NCBI GenBank assembly: GCA_964520325.1
Contig: CAZFOB010000009.1
Coordinates: forward strand, 72,070 to 136,069
Source: CAZFOB01 sp964520325
Lineage (GTDB): Bacteria; Actinomycetota; JAICYB01
Length of the DNA stretch: 64,000 nucleotides
Direction of reading: 5' to 3'
Part shown: positions 24,228-32,693 of the stretch, in pieces
Layout: every line of letters begins with the position of its first letter
Numbering within the stretch: the first letter of the stretch is position 1
The notes under the pieces: generated by a model
What the model was told of the DNA's origin: nothing
The model's database searches: none
The model's input: only the letters and a program-made list of their open reading frames with translations
Translations under genes and position numbers: made by a program

Positions 24228-24962
24228 ATGCCGCAAACCAGGTCCGTACCCAGCTGGGTCATCACGGACAACTATGTGGACGAAGAGCTCGGCACGCTGC
24301 GTGCCGGCAAGGAAGCGGGCTGTTTCCTCGTGCGTCGCACGGCCGGCGACCGCTGGTGCTTGCTCGTGCGCAAGGACTACCGCAAGCGCAGCGACAGAAC
24401 CTACAACGCGCCGGTGCGGGCCGGTGAGAGAAGCATCCGCCGCGACATCTTCATGGAGTCGGTGGCCATCAGGCGGCGGACGGCACGCAAGGCCGTGGCG
24501 CAGAACACCGACGTCGGCAAACTCATCATGGAGTCGGTATGGGCCGGCCGTGAATTCGCGACGCTCCGCCTTCTGTGGGAGAACGGCGCACGCGTTCCCT
24601 ATCCCGTCGAGGAGGCCGAGCACGGCTTCTACATGCAGTACGTCGGGACGCTCTCCGGTGCCGCACCCCGCTTGGCCGACGCGAGGCTCGAACGTCTCGA
24701 GGCCAACGCCGTTTTCGAGCGACTCGTCCGCGAGCTCCGGATCCTTGCGAGGCTCGGCATCGTTCACGGCGACCTGTCCGCGTACAACGTGCTTCTGCAG
24801 CACGGGTGCCCGTGGATCATCGACCTGCCGCAAGCCGTCGACCTCGGACACTCGCAGGGCCCGCAGCTGTTCGCACGCGACGTCGCGAACATCTGCCGTC
24901 ACTTCACCCGCCTGGGCGTCCTGACCGACCCGGACGCCCTGACCGCGGAGCTGCTCGGATGA
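24228..24962 (+). CDS. RIO1-like atypical serine kinase
   Basis: 244-aa soluble kinase-like protein. The catalytic loop IVHGDLSAYNVLL and the metal segment WIIDLPQAVDLG are the hallmarks of the RIO family, with upstream GREFATLRLLWENGARVPYP as the N-lobe/helix C region. The ATG at 24228 has GGAGG 7 nt upstream. Bacterial RIO homologues are uncommon and their substrates unknown; in archaea and eukaryotes RIO kinases act in ribosome maturation. It stands alone, converging with the MaoC gene. Confidence 0.88.
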   Translation: MPQTRSVPSWVITDNYVDEELGTLRAGKEAGCFLVRRTAGDRWCLLVRKDYRKRSDRTYNAPVRAGERSIRRDIFMESVAIRRRTARKAVAQNTDVGKLIMESVWAGREFATLRLLWENGARVPYPVEEAEHGFYMQYVGTLSGAAPRLADARLERLEANAVFERLVRELRILARLGIVHGDLSAYNVLLQHGCPWIIDLPQAVDLGHSQGPQLFARDVANICRHFTRLGVLTDPDALTAELLG

Positions 24963-24965
24963 CGC

Positions 24966-25802
24966 CTACGCGATGATCGCTTTCGCGTTCGCCAGGACGA
25001 TGTTGCCGCGCTGCGTCTCGGCCTGCACGAACGCGTCCTTCCCGTCGACCCACATCTTCGTGGTGATCGTGTCGCCGGGGTAGACGACGTCGGCGAAGCG
25101 CGCCTCGAAGTGTTTGAGGTTGGCCGGATCGTTGCCGCAGAGAGACTTGAGCACCGAGCGTCCGACGAAGCCGTAGGTGCACAAGCCGTGCAGGATCGGG
25201 GTGTCGAAGCCGCCCATCTTCGCGAACTCGGGATCGATGTGCAGCGGGTTGCGGTCGCCGGAGAGGCGGTAGATCGCAGCCTGCTCGATGCGCACATCGT
25301 CGGAAACGACGTGGTCGGGCTCCTTCTCAGGCGGGTTGTTCTTCTCCTTCGCCGATGGACCGCGTTCTCCGCCGAACCCACCGGAGCCGCGAGCGAAGAT
25401 GCCGGCCTTCGCCGTGAAGAGCGGGCCGCTGTCATCCGATGCTGTTGTCTCGATCTCCACGACGGCGGCGGCGCCCTTGTCCCACAGCGCGGTGATCTCG
25501 CCCTGGAGGGTCAACTTCGCCTGTGGCGGAAGCTCACGGTGCAGCGTGATCGACTGCTCGCCGTGAAGGATCATCACCGGGTTGATGCCTTCGAGCTGAC
25601 CCATGACGCCCATGCCGGCCATGCCGCCGATCACGGCGAACGTCGGGAGCACCTTCTGGCCCTTGCCTTCGAACAGGAAGTTCAGGTCCTCGTAAGGACG
25701 CGCACCGACGCCGCACGCGTAGAGCATCGCGTCCTTGGAGTCGTACGAGTAGGTCGAGGGCTCGCCCTTCAGGCCGACGACGTCTGGCGATAGCGCAGGC
25801 AT
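24966..25802 (-). CDS. MaoC family (R)-2-enoyl-CoA hydratase
   Basis: 278-aa double hot-dog hydratase like the hydratase-2 domain of the peroxisomal multifunctional enzyme; adds water to trans-2-enoyl-CoA to give the (R)-3-hydroxyacyl-CoA. The hydratase-2 motif YRLSGDRNPLHIDPEFA is in the second hot-dog, followed by GFDTPILHGLCTYGF. The ATG at 25802 has AAGGAG 6 nt upstream. It lies 49 nt after the LigD-like gene on the same strand and within a cluster containing acyl-CoA synthetases, which fits a role in acyl-CoA breakdown, steroid side-chain metabolism or PHA supply. Confidence 0.9.
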   Translation of the reverse strand: MPALSPDVVGLKGEPSTYSYDSKDAMLYACGVGARPYEDLNFLFEGKGQKVLPTFAVIGGMAGMGVMGQLEGINPVMILHGEQSITLHRELPPQAKLTLQGEITALWDKGAAAVVEIETTASDDSGPLFTAKAGIFARGSGGFGGERGPSAKEKNNPPEKEPDHVVSDDVRIEQAAIYRLSGDRNPLHIDPEFAKMGGFDTPILHGLCTYGFVGRSVLKSLCGNDPANLKHFEARFADVVYPGDTITTKMWVDGKDAFVQAETQRGNIVLANAKAIIA

Positions 25803-25851
25803 AGCTCACTCCTTGTGTCGAATAGGGACGCCCGAACGATACAGATGCCAC

Positions 25852-26736
25852 CTAGGCGGCGGCCAACCGTTCGAGCTTCTTGCGCGGCTGGGTGAGCGAT
25901 CTGGCCTTGCGGCGCATGCCCTTCCAGACATCGACGCGACCAGGCAGGGTCGCGAGCGTGTAGCGCGTCGGTGTGAGTCCGGGGTCGTCCAGCTCGTCCC
26001 AGTCGATCGGCGTTGCGGCTGGGGCTGTGTCCTTCGCCCGCAGCGAGTAGGGCGCAACGGCGTGCTGGCCCGGAGCGTTGCGTCCGACGTCGATGTAGAT
26101 GCGGTCGCCTCGGTCCTTCTTGGCGAACTCGGCCGTCAGGACATCGGGGTGGCGCGCAACGAGCAGCTCGGCAGCGAGGTTGGTGAACTCCCCGACCTCC
26201 TCGACCGTCGCCTTGCCATCGAGTGGCACCCAGATGTGCAAACCCCGCGATCCACTCGTCATCACGAATCCTGGGAGGCCGACCTCATCGAGCAGCTCGC
26301 GCAGCCAGCGGGCCGCGTCCTTCACCTCGTCGAAGTCCTCCGTGGACGGATCGAGGTCGAAGATCATCCGATCGGGGTGCAACACGTCACACGCAGGCAC
26401 CGTCAGCACGTGGTACTCGATGCAGTTGTGGTTCGCGATGTACAGCAGGGCATCGCGGTTGTTGACGACCGGATGCGCCGTTGTCCGCTTCGATGTCTGC
26501 ATCTCGGCGCGGTCGATGAACTCCGGGAAGTAGTTGGGCGCGTTCTTGTGGAAGAAGCGCTCGCCGTCGATACCGGCGTTGAACCGAAGCATCGCGAGCG
26601 GATGATCGTGGAGGTACGGAAGCATGGCGTCGGCGATCGTGTCGTAGTACGCGATCATGTCTGCCTTCGTGTAGCCGTCTCTCGGGAAGAGGACCTTGTC
26701 CGGATGCGTGATCCGGACTGCCTTCTTCGGCGTCAC
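25852..26736 (-). CDS. LigD-type polymerase/primase domain protein (NHEJ)
   Basis: 294-aa stand-alone polymerase domain of the archaeo-eukaryotic primase family, normally part of LigD in bacterial non-homologous end joining. Motifs: ITHPDKVLFPRDGYTKADMI at the N-terminus, the metal DxD in MIFDLDPS, and SGSRGLHIWVPL for the triphosphate. The GTG at 26736 overlaps the acyl-CoA synthetase stop (GTGA), and the residues upstream of it look non-native, so this start is firm. No Ku, ligase or nuclease domain is in the window. Actinobacteria often encode extra stand-alone Pol domains. Co-transcription with lipid genes is probably incidental. Confidence 0.88.
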   Translation of the reverse strand: MTPKKAVRITHPDKVLFPRDGYTKADMIAYYDTIADAMLPYLHDHPLAMLRFNAGIDGERFFHKNAPNYFPEFIDRAEMQTSKRTTAHPVVNNRDALLYIANHNCIEYHVLTVPACDVLHPDRMIFDLDPSTEDFDEVKDAARWLRELLDEVGLPGFVMTSGSRGLHIWVPLDGKATVEEVGEFTNLAAELLVARHPDVLTAEFAKKDRGDRIYIDVGRNAPGQHAVAPYSLRAKDTAPAATPIDWDELDDPGLTPTRYTLATLPGRVDVWKGMRRKARSLTQPRKKLERLAAA

Positions 26737-28655
26737 CGCGCGGACGCGATCTCGTCGAGCGCCGCCGGGTTCTCCAGGTTCGAGAGGTCGCCCTGCTCCT
26801 TGCCCAGCGCCGCCGCTCTCACGGCCCGTCTCAGTACCTTCGCGTTGCGCGTTTTCGGGAGCTCGGACACGAACCGCACAGCACCCGGACGGAACGGACC
26901 ACCGAGGCGCTCGACAACGTGGTCGGAGATCGATCTCCGTGTGGCTTCGCTCTGCACGTCGCTCTCGCCAAGCACGCAGTAGCACCAGATGGCCTCGCCC
27001 TTCACATCGTCGGGCACGCCGATGACGGCAGCTTCGACGACGGCTTTATGTTCGACGAGCACCGACTCGATCTCTGCTGGCCCGACGCGCTTTCCGGCAA
27101 CGTTCAGCGTGTCGTCGGAGCGTCCGTGAAGCATCCACTGGCCGTCCGCGTCGATCGATGCCCAGTCGCCGTGAACCCAGACGCCCGGCCACCGCGACCA
27201 GTACGCCTCGATGTATCGGTCGGGATCACCCCAGATCCCGCGAGTCATCCCGGGCCACGGTTTCGTGCACACGAGCTCGCCAACATCGCCGCGCACCGGC
27301 GTGCCGTCCGGACCGTACACATCGACGGCCATCCCGAGCGAGGGACCACCGAGCGAGCATGCTTTCAGCGGCATCACAACAGCAGGCGAGAGGAAGCACG
27401 CACCGACCTCCGTCCCGCCGGAGAAGTTGATGATCGGACACCTCTGCCGGCCGACGACGCGGGAGAACCATAGGTAGGGCTCGGTATTCCACGGCTCCCC
27501 CGTCGAGCCGAGGATGCGCAGGCTCTCGAGGTTGTGCTTCGTGACGTGCTCGTCGCCCAGCGGCGCCAGCGCGCGCACGAGCGTCGGCGACACGCCGAGC
27601 GTATTGATCCGGTGACGCTCAACCATGTCCCACAAGCGGTCCGGGCCGGGATGGTTCGGCGCCCCGTCGTAGAGGAAGATCGTGCCGCCGAGCGCGAGTG
27701 TGCCGACCATCTGCCATGGGCCCATGATCCAGCCGGGGTCGCTGAACCAGAACAGCGTCTCGCCGCGCTGGTAGTCGGTCTGATAGGCGACCTCGCTCGC
27801 GATCTTCACGAGGAACCCGCCGTGCACGTGCACCGCGCCCTTCGGCTTACCGGTCGTGCCGGAGGTGTAGGCGATGAGGAAGGGGTCTTCTGACTCGGTG
27901 TCCTCGACCGGAGCATCGGGCAGCGGGCCGTCAACGAGCTCGTCGTAGAAGTGGTCGCGTCCGTTCTTCATCGCCACATCTCGGCCGGTGCGCCGCACCA
28001 CGATCACATTCGAAACGGTCGGAGAATGCGCGGCGGCTTCGTCTGCGACTTCTTTCATCGGGACGACCGCGCCGCGACGGTAGAACCCGTCGGCGCAGAC
28101 GATCGCCTTCGCTTCAGCGTCCTGCAAACGCACGGCGACGGCGGATGCGGCGAACCCCGAGAAGATCGGGACGACGATCGCGCCTATATGACAGATGGCC
28201 ATGAACGCAACGACGGCCTCGGGAACCATCGGAAGGAAGAGACCGACAGCGTCGCCCTTGCCGATGCCCAGGGTCCGAAGCGACGCGGCCAGGCGGCGGA
28301 CCTCGCCGCTCAGCTCTTCGTAGGAGATCGTCCGGGTCGCGCCTTCCTCGCCTTCCCACACGAGCGCTGCGCCTCGATGGCCGGCCCGGTGGACGCAGCT
28401 CTGCGCGATGTTGACGTGTCCGCCGGTGAACCACAGCGGCCACTCGATGCCCCGGGGTGTTTCGAGCACGTGCTTGTACGGAGTCGTGAACTCGAGGCCG
28501 AGGTCGGCGACGACGGCGTTCCAGAACCATCCGATCTCGTCGCGCGAGCGTCGGTTCAGCTCTGCGTAGCCGGCGAGGCCGTGCGTGCGCGCCAGACGCG
28601 TGACGTTCGCGTGCTCGATCAGCTCATCCGTGGGCTGCCAGACGTAGTCGGACAT
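26733..28655 (-). CDS. AMP-forming acetyl-/acetoacetyl-CoA synthetase family acyl-CoA ligase
   Basis: 640-aa adenylate-forming enzyme that activates a short carboxylic acid to its CoA thioester. It has the P-loop YTSGTTGKPKGAVH, the WFSDPGWIMGPW segment typical of acetyl-CoA synthetases, the hinge HGRSDDTLNVAGKRVGP, and the catalytic Lys region LPKTRNAKVLRR, a possible acetylation site. The substrate could be acetate, propionate or acetoacetate. The ATG at 28655 is 18 bp from the divergent SelW-like gene. Overlaps the LigD-like gene. Confidence 0.88.
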   Translation of the reverse strand: MSDYVWQPTDELIEHANVTRLARTHGLAGYAELNRRSRDEIGWFWNAVVADLGLEFTTPYKHVLETPRGIEWPLWFTGGHVNIAQSCVHRAGHRGAALVWEGEEGATRTISYEELSGEVRRLAASLRTLGIGKGDAVGLFLPMVPEAVVAFMAICHIGAIVVPIFSGFAASAVAVRLQDAEAKAIVCADGFYRRGAVVPMKEVADEAAAHSPTVSNVIVVRRTGRDVAMKNGRDHFYDELVDGPLPDAPVEDTESEDPFLIAYTSGTTGKPKGAVHVHGGFLVKIASEVAYQTDYQRGETLFWFSDPGWIMGPWQMVGTLALGGTIFLYDGAPNHPGPDRLWDMVERHRINTLGVSPTLVRALAPLGDEHVTKHNLESLRILGSTGEPWNTEPYLWFSRVVGRQRCPIINFSGGTEVGACFLSPAVVMPLKACSLGGPSLGMAVDVYGPDGTPVRGDVGELVCTKPWPGMTRGIWGDPDRYIEAYWSRWPGVWVHGDWASIDADGQWMLHGRSDDTLNVAGKRVGPAEIESVLVEHKAVVEAAVIGVPDDVKGEAIWCYCVLGESDVQSEATRRSISDHVVERLGGPFRPGAVRFVSELPKTRNAKVLRRAVRAAALGKEQGDLSNLENPAALDEIASAR

Positions 28656-28656
28656 G

Positions 28657-28662
28657 TACCCT
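28657..28662 (+). promoter_or_regulatory. Possible -10 element for the SelW-like gene
   Basis: TACCCT lies 11 nt before the ATG at 28674 within the 18-bp divergent gap. On the other strand TAACTA is similarly placed for the acyl-CoA synthetase, so the two -10 regions would overlap. Tentative. Confidence 0.3.
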
Positions 28663-28673
28663 TAGTTACCACG

Positions 28674-28910
28674 ATGCGGATCAAGATCACCTACTGCTAC
28701 GACTGCGGGTACACCGACCAGGCGCTCGATCTGGTCAAGAAGCTCCTCGCCGACTTCGAGGACGACCTGGAAGACCTCACGCTCGTCCCAGCCTCCGACG
28801 GCATCTTCGACGTCGAGGTGGACGCCAAGTTGGTGCACTCCAAGCACACATCGGGCTGGTTCCCGGAGTACGACACACTTAAAGCTGCGATCACGCAGGC
28901 CGGCGGCTAG
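28674..28910 (+). CDS. Rdx family protein (SelT/SelW/SelH-like, CxxC form)
   Basis: 78-aa thioredoxin-like protein of the SelW/Rdx family. The redox motif is CYDC in ITYCYDCGYTDQAL, the Cys-containing counterpart of the CxxU selenoprotein motif, and the C-terminal segment HSKHTSGWFPEYDTLKAAI is typical. Probably a small cytosolic thiol oxidoreductase. No SECIS or in-frame TGA is involved. It lies alone between two minus-strand acyl-CoA synthetase genes: divergent from one by 18 bp, convergent with the other by 32 bp. Confidence 0.88.
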   Translation: MRIKITYCYDCGYTDQALDLVKKLLADFEDDLEDLTLVPASDGIFDVEVDAKLVHSKHTSGWFPEYDTLKAAITQAGG

Positions 28911-28942
28911 TCGCGTCGATCTCGGCGTCAGGCGTCGCGCGG

Positions 28943-30769
28943 CTACTTGGCATACATCGACTCGATCTCGACCTCGAACTTCTGATTGACGACCTTACGC
29001 TTCATCTTGAGCGTCGGCGTCACTTCTCCCGACTCAACGCCCCACGGCATCGGGAGGATCACGAACTTCTTGATCTGCTCCTGGTTGTGAAGGCGAGTGT
29101 TCATCTCGTCGATGTGCGTCTGGATGTCGTCCACCACGTCGGGATCTTGCGCGAGCGAAGCGACATCGTCCGGCTTGCCGCGCTTCTTCGCCCAGACGAC
29201 AACGTCGTCGGGATCGAGAGCGATCAACGCGGTGGCGTAGGCACGCTTGTCGGCGATCATGCACGCCTGCCCGATCAAAGCATGCTGCTTCAGGAGGTTC
29301 TCGACGTTGGACGGCGCGACGTTCTTGCCGCCGGCGGTGATGAGGATCTCTTTCTTGCGGTCGACGATCTTGATGAAGCCTTCTTCGTCGATCTCGGCGA
29401 CGTCGCCCGACAGCAGCCACCCGTCCACGAACGTCTCAGCCGTCAGCTCGGGCTCCTTGTAGTACCCGTTGGTGACGTTGCCGCCGCGCACGAGCAGCTC
29501 GCCGTCCTCCGCGAGCTTCACCTCGACGCCGGGAAGTCGCTGGCCGACGGTCCCGATCCGAACGGCGCCCGGCCGGTTCCACGACGTCGGCCCGGTGTCC
29601 TCCGACTGCCCGTACACCTCGTAGAGCTCAACGCCGAGTGTCCAGAAGAACTCGATGATCTCCGTGGCGATCGGAGCAGCGCCGACTCCGGCGATGTCGA
29701 CCTGATCGAGTCCGACGAGCTGACGGATGAAATCGGCCACGGGCTTACTGTCCTCGGCCTTCTGCTTGAGGTCTGCGGGGACACTCTGCCCCGTGAGCTC
29801 GAGATGCACGGCCTCGCGCCGGATCTTGATGGCATCCTCTGCCGCCTTCTTCTGGTCCTCGGGGCTCGACGCGATCGCGTTCTGCAGACCTTGGTAGAGC
29901 TTCTCCCAGATCCGCGGGACGGCGAAGAACCAATTGGGACGCACGTCGGCCAGGTACTTCCCGATGAGCCGCGCGTCCGGACAGAAGTACACGACAGAAC
30001 CGATGCGAAGCGGGCTGTAGTGCCCGACCATCCGTTCGGCGATATGCGCCAGCGGGAGGTAGGAGATCTGTTTCGCACCGGCGGGTAACGGCATGATTCG
30101 AAGGATCGCCTCGACCGTCCAGAGAACGTTGCGATGCGTGATCATCACGCCCTTGGGCGGCCCGGTCGTGCCCGAGGTGTAGATCAGGGTTACGAAGTCT
30201 TCGGGCGTGAGTGTTTGCCAGCGTTTGTCGACCTCCGCGTCGTCGACACCCTTGCCCTGGCCGACGACGTCGTCGAAGGAGACGATCCAATCGTTGTCGG
30301 CGAATTCCTCGGCGTCCCGCCACATGATCACTTTGCGCACGCCGGGGAGATCGTTCTGGATCTTCAAGAACCGCTCGAGATAGTCGCGGTTCTCGCAGAT
30401 GACGTACTTCGCCTCGGAGTGGTTCACGATGTACTCCACCTGCTCCGGCGCGAGCGTGTTGTAGAGAGACACGGGCACGCCGCCGGCATGCAGAACGCTG
30501 AAATCCGAGATCGCGTACAACGGATCGTTCGACCCGATGAGGTTGACGAAGTCGCCGGACTGCAAACCGAGGGCGATCAGTCCCTTGGCGAAGTCGTGAA
30601 CCTGGGAGCCGAACTCTTTCCAGCTGCTGGTCTTCCAGCCATCGCCGTCCTTGGACTTCAGGGCGTCGGCGTCCCCGTACTTCGCGACGGCGTCCTGGAA
30701 GAGCCGACACACCGTCTGGCCGGCAACAGCCTCGTCGATCTCCCGGGCTTCAGCGGCGATATCTGTCAT
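28943..30769 (-). CDS. Long-chain fatty acyl-CoA synthetase (FadD15-like)
   Basis: 608-aa AMP-dependent long-chain fatty acid:CoA ligase. ATP motif YTSGTTGPPKGVMITH, linker motif YEVYGQSEDTGPTSWN, and the family signature DGWLLSGDVAEIDEEGFIKI with IVDRKKEILITAGGKNVAPS. Probably peripheral at the membrane. The ATG at 30769 has GGGGAG 5 nt upstream. It follows the histidine phosphatase gene by 21 nt, at the end of the long minus-strand array. It feeds beta-oxidation or lipid synthesis together with the MaoC and enoyl-CoA hydratase enzymes of this window. Confidence 0.92.
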   Translation of the reverse strand: MTDIAAEAREIDEAVAGQTVCRLFQDAVAKYGDADALKSKDGDGWKTSSWKEFGSQVHDFAKGLIALGLQSGDFVNLIGSNDPLYAISDFSVLHAGGVPVSLYNTLAPEQVEYIVNHSEAKYVICENRDYLERFLKIQNDLPGVRKVIMWRDAEEFADNDWIVSFDDVVGQGKGVDDAEVDKRWQTLTPEDFVTLIYTSGTTGPPKGVMITHRNVLWTVEAILRIMPLPAGAKQISYLPLAHIAERMVGHYSPLRIGSVVYFCPDARLIGKYLADVRPNWFFAVPRIWEKLYQGLQNAIASSPEDQKKAAEDAIKIRREAVHLELTGQSVPADLKQKAEDSKPVADFIRQLVGLDQVDIAGVGAAPIATEIIEFFWTLGVELYEVYGQSEDTGPTSWNRPGAVRIGTVGQRLPGVEVKLAEDGELLVRGGNVTNGYYKEPELTAETFVDGWLLSGDVAEIDEEGFIKIVDRKKEILITAGGKNVAPSNVENLLKQHALIGQACMIADKRAYATALIALDPDDVVVWAKKRGKPDDVASLAQDPDVVDDIQTHIDEMNTRLHNQEQIKKFVILPMPWGVESGEVTPTLKMKRKVVNQKFEVEIESMYAK

Positions 30770-30790
30770 GGTCGCTCCCCTTTCGTGTGC

Positions 30791-31396
30791 TCAGAGCAGT
30801 CCCTTCAGGTGCTGTTTCTCGTTGATGCTGTCGATGCTTCGGATGCCCGCGCGTGAGGCGACGATGCGATGGATCGAAGCGTAAGCGGCTTCGAACCAGA
30901 GCGTGCGTGAGATGCCGATCACCTCGGCGAGTGCAGCGCAGATCACGCCGCCGTGGCAGACGGCGATGATGCGCTGGCTCGGATGGGCCGCGATGATCCT
31001 CTCGACGGCCTCGGCCACACGCGGACGGAACGTGTGTGCATCAGACATGAGGTCCTCGAGCCGGTCTTCCGCAAGCGCACGCCAGTGCGCTTGCATCTCC
31101 GGGTCGTCGCTCCGCTTGACCTCTTCGATCGGGATGTACGTCTCCGACTGACGGTCGTACTCCGCGATCCCGTCTTCGATCTGGATCTCGAGGCCATGCG
31201 GTGCCGCGACGATCGCCGCGGTTTCGCGCGCACGAACGAGTGGGCTCGAATAGATCGCGTCGAACGTCTCGCTCGCGAGGAACTTCGCGGTGGCCGCGGC
31301 TTGCTCGTGCCCGCGCTCGGACAGCGGCGGGTCGGCGACGCCGCCTTCGTTGATCCGGCGCACCGGCAATGCGTGACGTACAAGAACAAGCTCCAT
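30791..31396 (-). CDS. Histidine phosphatase (phosphoglycerate mutase-like) family protein
   Basis: 201-aa protein of the branch-1 histidine phosphatase superfamily. The phospho-acceptor motif is RHA in MELVLVRHALP (RHG in most members), with PLSERGHEQA, YSSPLVRARETA and the second catalytic His in AVCHGGVI. Likely a small-molecule or sugar-phosphate phosphatase rather than a glycolytic mutase. The ATG at 31396 is 2 nt after the stop of the helical HTH gene, so the two are coupled. Confidence 0.87.
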   Translation of the reverse strand: MELVLVRHALPVRRINEGGVADPPLSERGHEQAAATAKFLASETFDAIYSSPLVRARETAAIVAAPHGLEIQIEDGIAEYDRQSETYIPIEEVKRSDDPEMQAHWRALAEDRLEDLMSDAHTFRPRVAEAVERIIAAHPSQRIIAVCHGGVICAALAEVIGISRTLWFEAAYASIHRIVASRAGIRSIDSINEKQHLKGLL

Positions 31397-31398
31397 CT

Positions 31399-32005
31399 CT
31401 ACTCCTCGCGCTTCAGGCCCAGGGTCAGCAGGAGATCCTGGTGCAACTCGAACCACACCGTGTGGTAGCTCTCGCACATCACACCGGTAAACGCTTTACG
31501 GTCTCCGGCCAGCAGGCGCTCGATGCACGCATCAAAGCGAGTCCCATACGTCGCGTAGCGCTGCGCACAATCCGAGAGTCCAGCGACGCACTTTGTGGCT
31601 CGCGCATGCAGCTCGACCAGCCGTTGGATGACCGAGTCGTCGTACGCCGCGTCGCTGTGGTCGTTCGCTTGTTCGGTTCCGCCGTCGGTGCGAACCTGCC
31701 AATCGGACGACACCTTGAGCACGCGGTTGTTGAGCAGGATGAACTTGTCGTAGCAATCCGACATCGCCTCTGAGGCGCGTAACCCCTCCTCGGCCAGGAG
31801 CTTGTCGAGCTTCTCGGATCCCGTCGGCGTGAGAGTGAATCCAGCGATACGGCCCACCCGTTCAGTTGCGAGTTCAGCTCCTGCGAGCGCAGCCAAGCCC
31901 TGCGCAGCTGCTTCAGCGTCGACGCCGAGAGCAGCGGACGCGCGCTCGGCCCCCGCGATGCCCTGCACGCGCAGGGCCATAAGCAAAGAAAGGTCGTCGC
32001 TCACG
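31399..32005 (-). CDS. Helical protein with N-terminal winged-helix-like region, possible transcriptional regulator
   Basis: About 201 aa. Residues 1-70 (LSLLMALRVQGIAGAERASA, then RIAGFTLTPTGSEKLDKLLA) resemble a MarR-type winged helix, and the rest is a four-helix-like domain with Cys residues (DCYDKFILLNNRV, CAQRYATYG). I recognise no named family. The GTG at 32005 is preferred over the ATG at 32014 because TACCAT sits 7 nt before the GTG, a leaderless arrangement; neither start has a ribosome site. It lies 37 nt after trxA and 2 nt before the histidine phosphatase gene. The regulator call is tentative. Confidence 0.6.
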
Positions 32006-32012
32006 CATCGCA

Positions 32013-32018
32013 TGGTAG
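32013..32018 (-). promoter_or_regulatory. Candidate -10 element for the HTH-like gene
   Basis: On the minus strand TACCAT lies 7 nt before the GTG at 32005. It would allow transcription separate from the upstream trxA operon. Tentative. Confidence 0.35.
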
Positions 32019-32042
32019 CGATGTGCGAGCGGGTGCTGAGGC

Positions 32043-32357
32043 TCAGCTCTGGTCGAGCCCGAGCCGCAAGGCGAGGGCCTCGGCCTTGACTGCGCCCGTG
32101 CTGCGCGCGACCTCGTCGCCGTCGGAGCCGAAGCGGACGACGGTCGGGATCCCCATGATCCCGAGCTTGGAGACCAGCTCGGGGTTCTGGTCCGCGTCGA
32201 TCTTCACGAAGTCGACGTCGGTGTACTTGGCTTCGAGCACGTCGAGCTCGGGAGCCAGCGCACGGCAGGGGGCGCACCAGTCGGCGTAGAAGTCGGCCAC
32301 GATCGTCTTGCCCGATCCGAGCAGCTCGTTCAGCTGAATCTCATCGATAAGTGTCAT
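32043..32357 (-). CDS. trxA: Thioredoxin
   Basis: 104-aa cytosolic thioredoxin fold. The active site is C28-A-P-C31 (ADFYADWCAPC), an uncommon Ala in place of the Gly of CGPC, which can shift redox potential. The cis-Pro loop is GIMGIPTVVRF. It lies 27 nt after the anti-sigma factor gene. In Streptomyces the SigR/RsrA system induces trxA under disulfide stress, and thioredoxin re-reduces RsrA; the gene order here fits such a loop. Confidence 0.92.
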   Translation of the reverse strand: MTLIDEIQLNELLGSGKTIVADFYADWCAPCRALAPELDVLEAKYTDVDFVKIDADQNPELVSKLGIMGIPTVVRFGSDGDEVARSTGAVKAEALALRLGLDQS

Positions 32358-32384
32358 GTCGTAGCAACGCTCCTCACACGACTC

Positions 32385-32693
32385 CTATTCCGCGCGCTTC
32401 GCCGATCCTTCGTGACAGAGCTTGCGTGCGAGCGCTTCGAGGGTCGCGACGAGCTTCGGATCGGCGTCGTTTCCCACCCGAGCGATGGCGATCTTGAGAT
32501 CGCGGATGACGTCGGCTTCTCCGTCGCAAGACTTGCACGCTTCGAGGTGACGCTTGAGCACTTGCTCGGCTCGTCCCGGCCCGATCTCGCCGTCGACGAT
32601 CTCCTGGATACGTTCATGGGTCTTGGCGCAAAGGTGGCCCTCACGGCGCCGCTTGAACGCGCTGGTTCCGGGGACGAACGCCAACAAGCTCAT
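32385..32693 (-). CDS. Zinc-binding anti-sigma factor (RsrA/RshA-like)
   Basis: 102-aa cytosolic protein with the ZAS motif H49-X3-C53-X2-C56 (RHLEACKSC) and an upstream Cys (C22 in GHLCAKTHERIQEIVDGE) at the place of the N-terminal zinc ligand of RsrA. In RsrA, disulfide formation among these Cys releases zinc and frees the sigma factor. The start overlaps the sigma gene stop (ATGA at 32690-32693). Between the ECF sigma and trxA genes. Redox function is inferred from motif plus context. Confidence 0.88.
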   Translation of the reverse strand: MSLLAFVPGTSAFKRRREGHLCAKTHERIQEIVDGEIGPGRAEQVLKRHLEACKSCDGEADVIRDLKIAIARVGNDADPKLVATLEALARKLCHEGSAKRAE

